A DNA stretch of 64,000 nucleotides from Aalborgiella sp040079635 (GTDB lineage Bacteria; Pseudomonadota; Gammaproteobacteria; Burkholderiales; Burkholderiaceae_C), in NCBI GenBank assembly GCA_040079635.1, contig JBEBJY010000003.1, forward strand, positions 1 to 64,000, written 5' to 3'. This document shows, in pieces, positions 63,874-64,000 of the stretch (its first letter is position 1; each line of letters starts with the position of its first letter). Both the position numbers and the translations under genes were made by a program. Below the pieces are notes generated by a model, which saw only the letters and a list, made by a program, of their open reading frames with translations, was not told the DNA's origin and did not search any database.

Positions 63874-64000
63874 ATGAAGAAAATCACTACACTTTTAATA
63901 GCAGTATCGGCAATATTTACGCTGGCTAGCTGCACACAAGAGCAACAAAACAAGATCAGCCGCGACATCCAAAACTGGACAGGTACCAACGGCGTTCTCG
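63874..64000 (+). CDS. Lipoprotein, N-terminal part (cut by the window edge)
   Basis: 42 codons are visible: a lipoprotein signal peptide (MKKITTLLIAVSAIFTLASC, lipobox LASC) followed by TQEQQNKISRDIQNWTGTNG. AAGG lies 7 nt upstream. I do not recognise the family with confidence. The DNA for the signal peptide strongly resembles the 45-bp dispersed element (63887-63930), read in a frame not used by the others. Confidence 0.8.
   Translation, partial: MKKITTLLIAVSAIFTLASCTQEQQNKISRDIQNWTGTNGVL
63887..63930 (+). repeat. Possible diverged 45-bp element coding a lipoprotein signal peptide
   Basis: CTACACTTTTAATAGCAGTA followed by TCGGCAATATTTACGCTGGC and TAG. The order GCTA-like, AATAGC, GGCAAT, TACGC, GGCTAG and all spacings match the element, with changes at several positions. 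Encodes TTLLIAVSAIFTLAS. Chance similarity is possible because signal peptides use few codons. Confidence 0.45.

Noticed and set aside
1..64000. CRISPR array, prophage, transposase or integron
   Set aside because: No regularly spaced direct repeats, no transposase or integrase genes, and no phage structural genes were seen; the dispersed elements are single, short and without coding capacity for mobility.

Overview
The window looks like chromosomal DNA of a Burkholderiales betaproteobacterium, most likely Comamonadaceae (relatives of Rhodoferax, Polaromonas and Limnohabitans). The basis is gene order (btuB to cob operon; infC-rpmI-rplT-pheST-ihfA-merR-tRNA-Pro; zapA near 6S RNA), the abundance of Bug-type periplasmic binding proteins, and the families of dispersed repeats. 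The assignment is from pattern recognition, not a database search.

Layout. 1-11900 (minus strand): a cobalamin uptake and assembly operon behind a full B12 riboswitch: btuB, a signal-less BtuF-like protein, a 30-residue membrane peptide, cobU, btuF, btuC, btuD, cobO, cbiB, cobC, cobQ, cobT and cobS (cut by the window edge). Most junctions are ATGA overlaps. 11957-12525: a ZapB-like coiled-coil protein and ZapA. 12533-17549: a five-gene catabolic cassette (LysR, Bug protein, haloacetate-dehalogenase-like hydrolase, LeuC-like and LeuD-like subunits) lying between zapA and a 6S RNA (17628-17804). 17905-23721: TauE/SafE permease, an unusual exported ClpP-like/rhodanese fusion, a SPW membrane protein, a BamE-like lipoprotein and two multiheme cytochromes c. 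23800-32070: tRNA-Pro(GGG) and the conserved merR-ihfA-pheT-pheS-rplT-rpmI-infC-thrS block, infC having an ATA start. 32286-34446: small orphan genes. 34480-41735: a CoA-dependent aromatic degradation operon of the 2-aminobenzoyl-CoA (or salicylyl-CoA) type, divergent from a Liv-type ABC transporter (41956-46613). 46641-52748: a hydroxycinnamate-ester operon (MarR, tannase-family lipoprotein, Bug protein, feruloyl-CoA synthetase-like ligase, crotonase). 52954-58099: a tetronate (L-threonate/D-erythronate) catabolic operon without its decarboxylase. 58163-62976: the gcvTHP glycine cleavage operon behind a tandem glycine riboswitch. 63042-64000: rlmB and the start of a lipoprotein gene.

The most unusual signal is a dispersed element of about 45 bp: a small AT-rich hairpin flanked by GCTA/ATAGC, followed by a conserved core GCAATAAATACGCCGGC. 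I count about 20 copies. Several are intergenic, but at least 11 lie inside conserved genes and keep the reading frame (btuD, cobU, cbiB, a cytochrome c twice, an acyl-CoA dehydrogenase, a flavin monooxygenase, livG, an acyl-CoA synthetase, gcvP, gcvT). Copies in the gene's own direction always encode a peptide like IAxQAINTPA; copies in the opposite direction always encode one like LAGVFIA. This resembles in principle the Rickettsia palindromic elements. Two unrelated inverted-repeat families are also inserted in frame, in cobC and cobQ.
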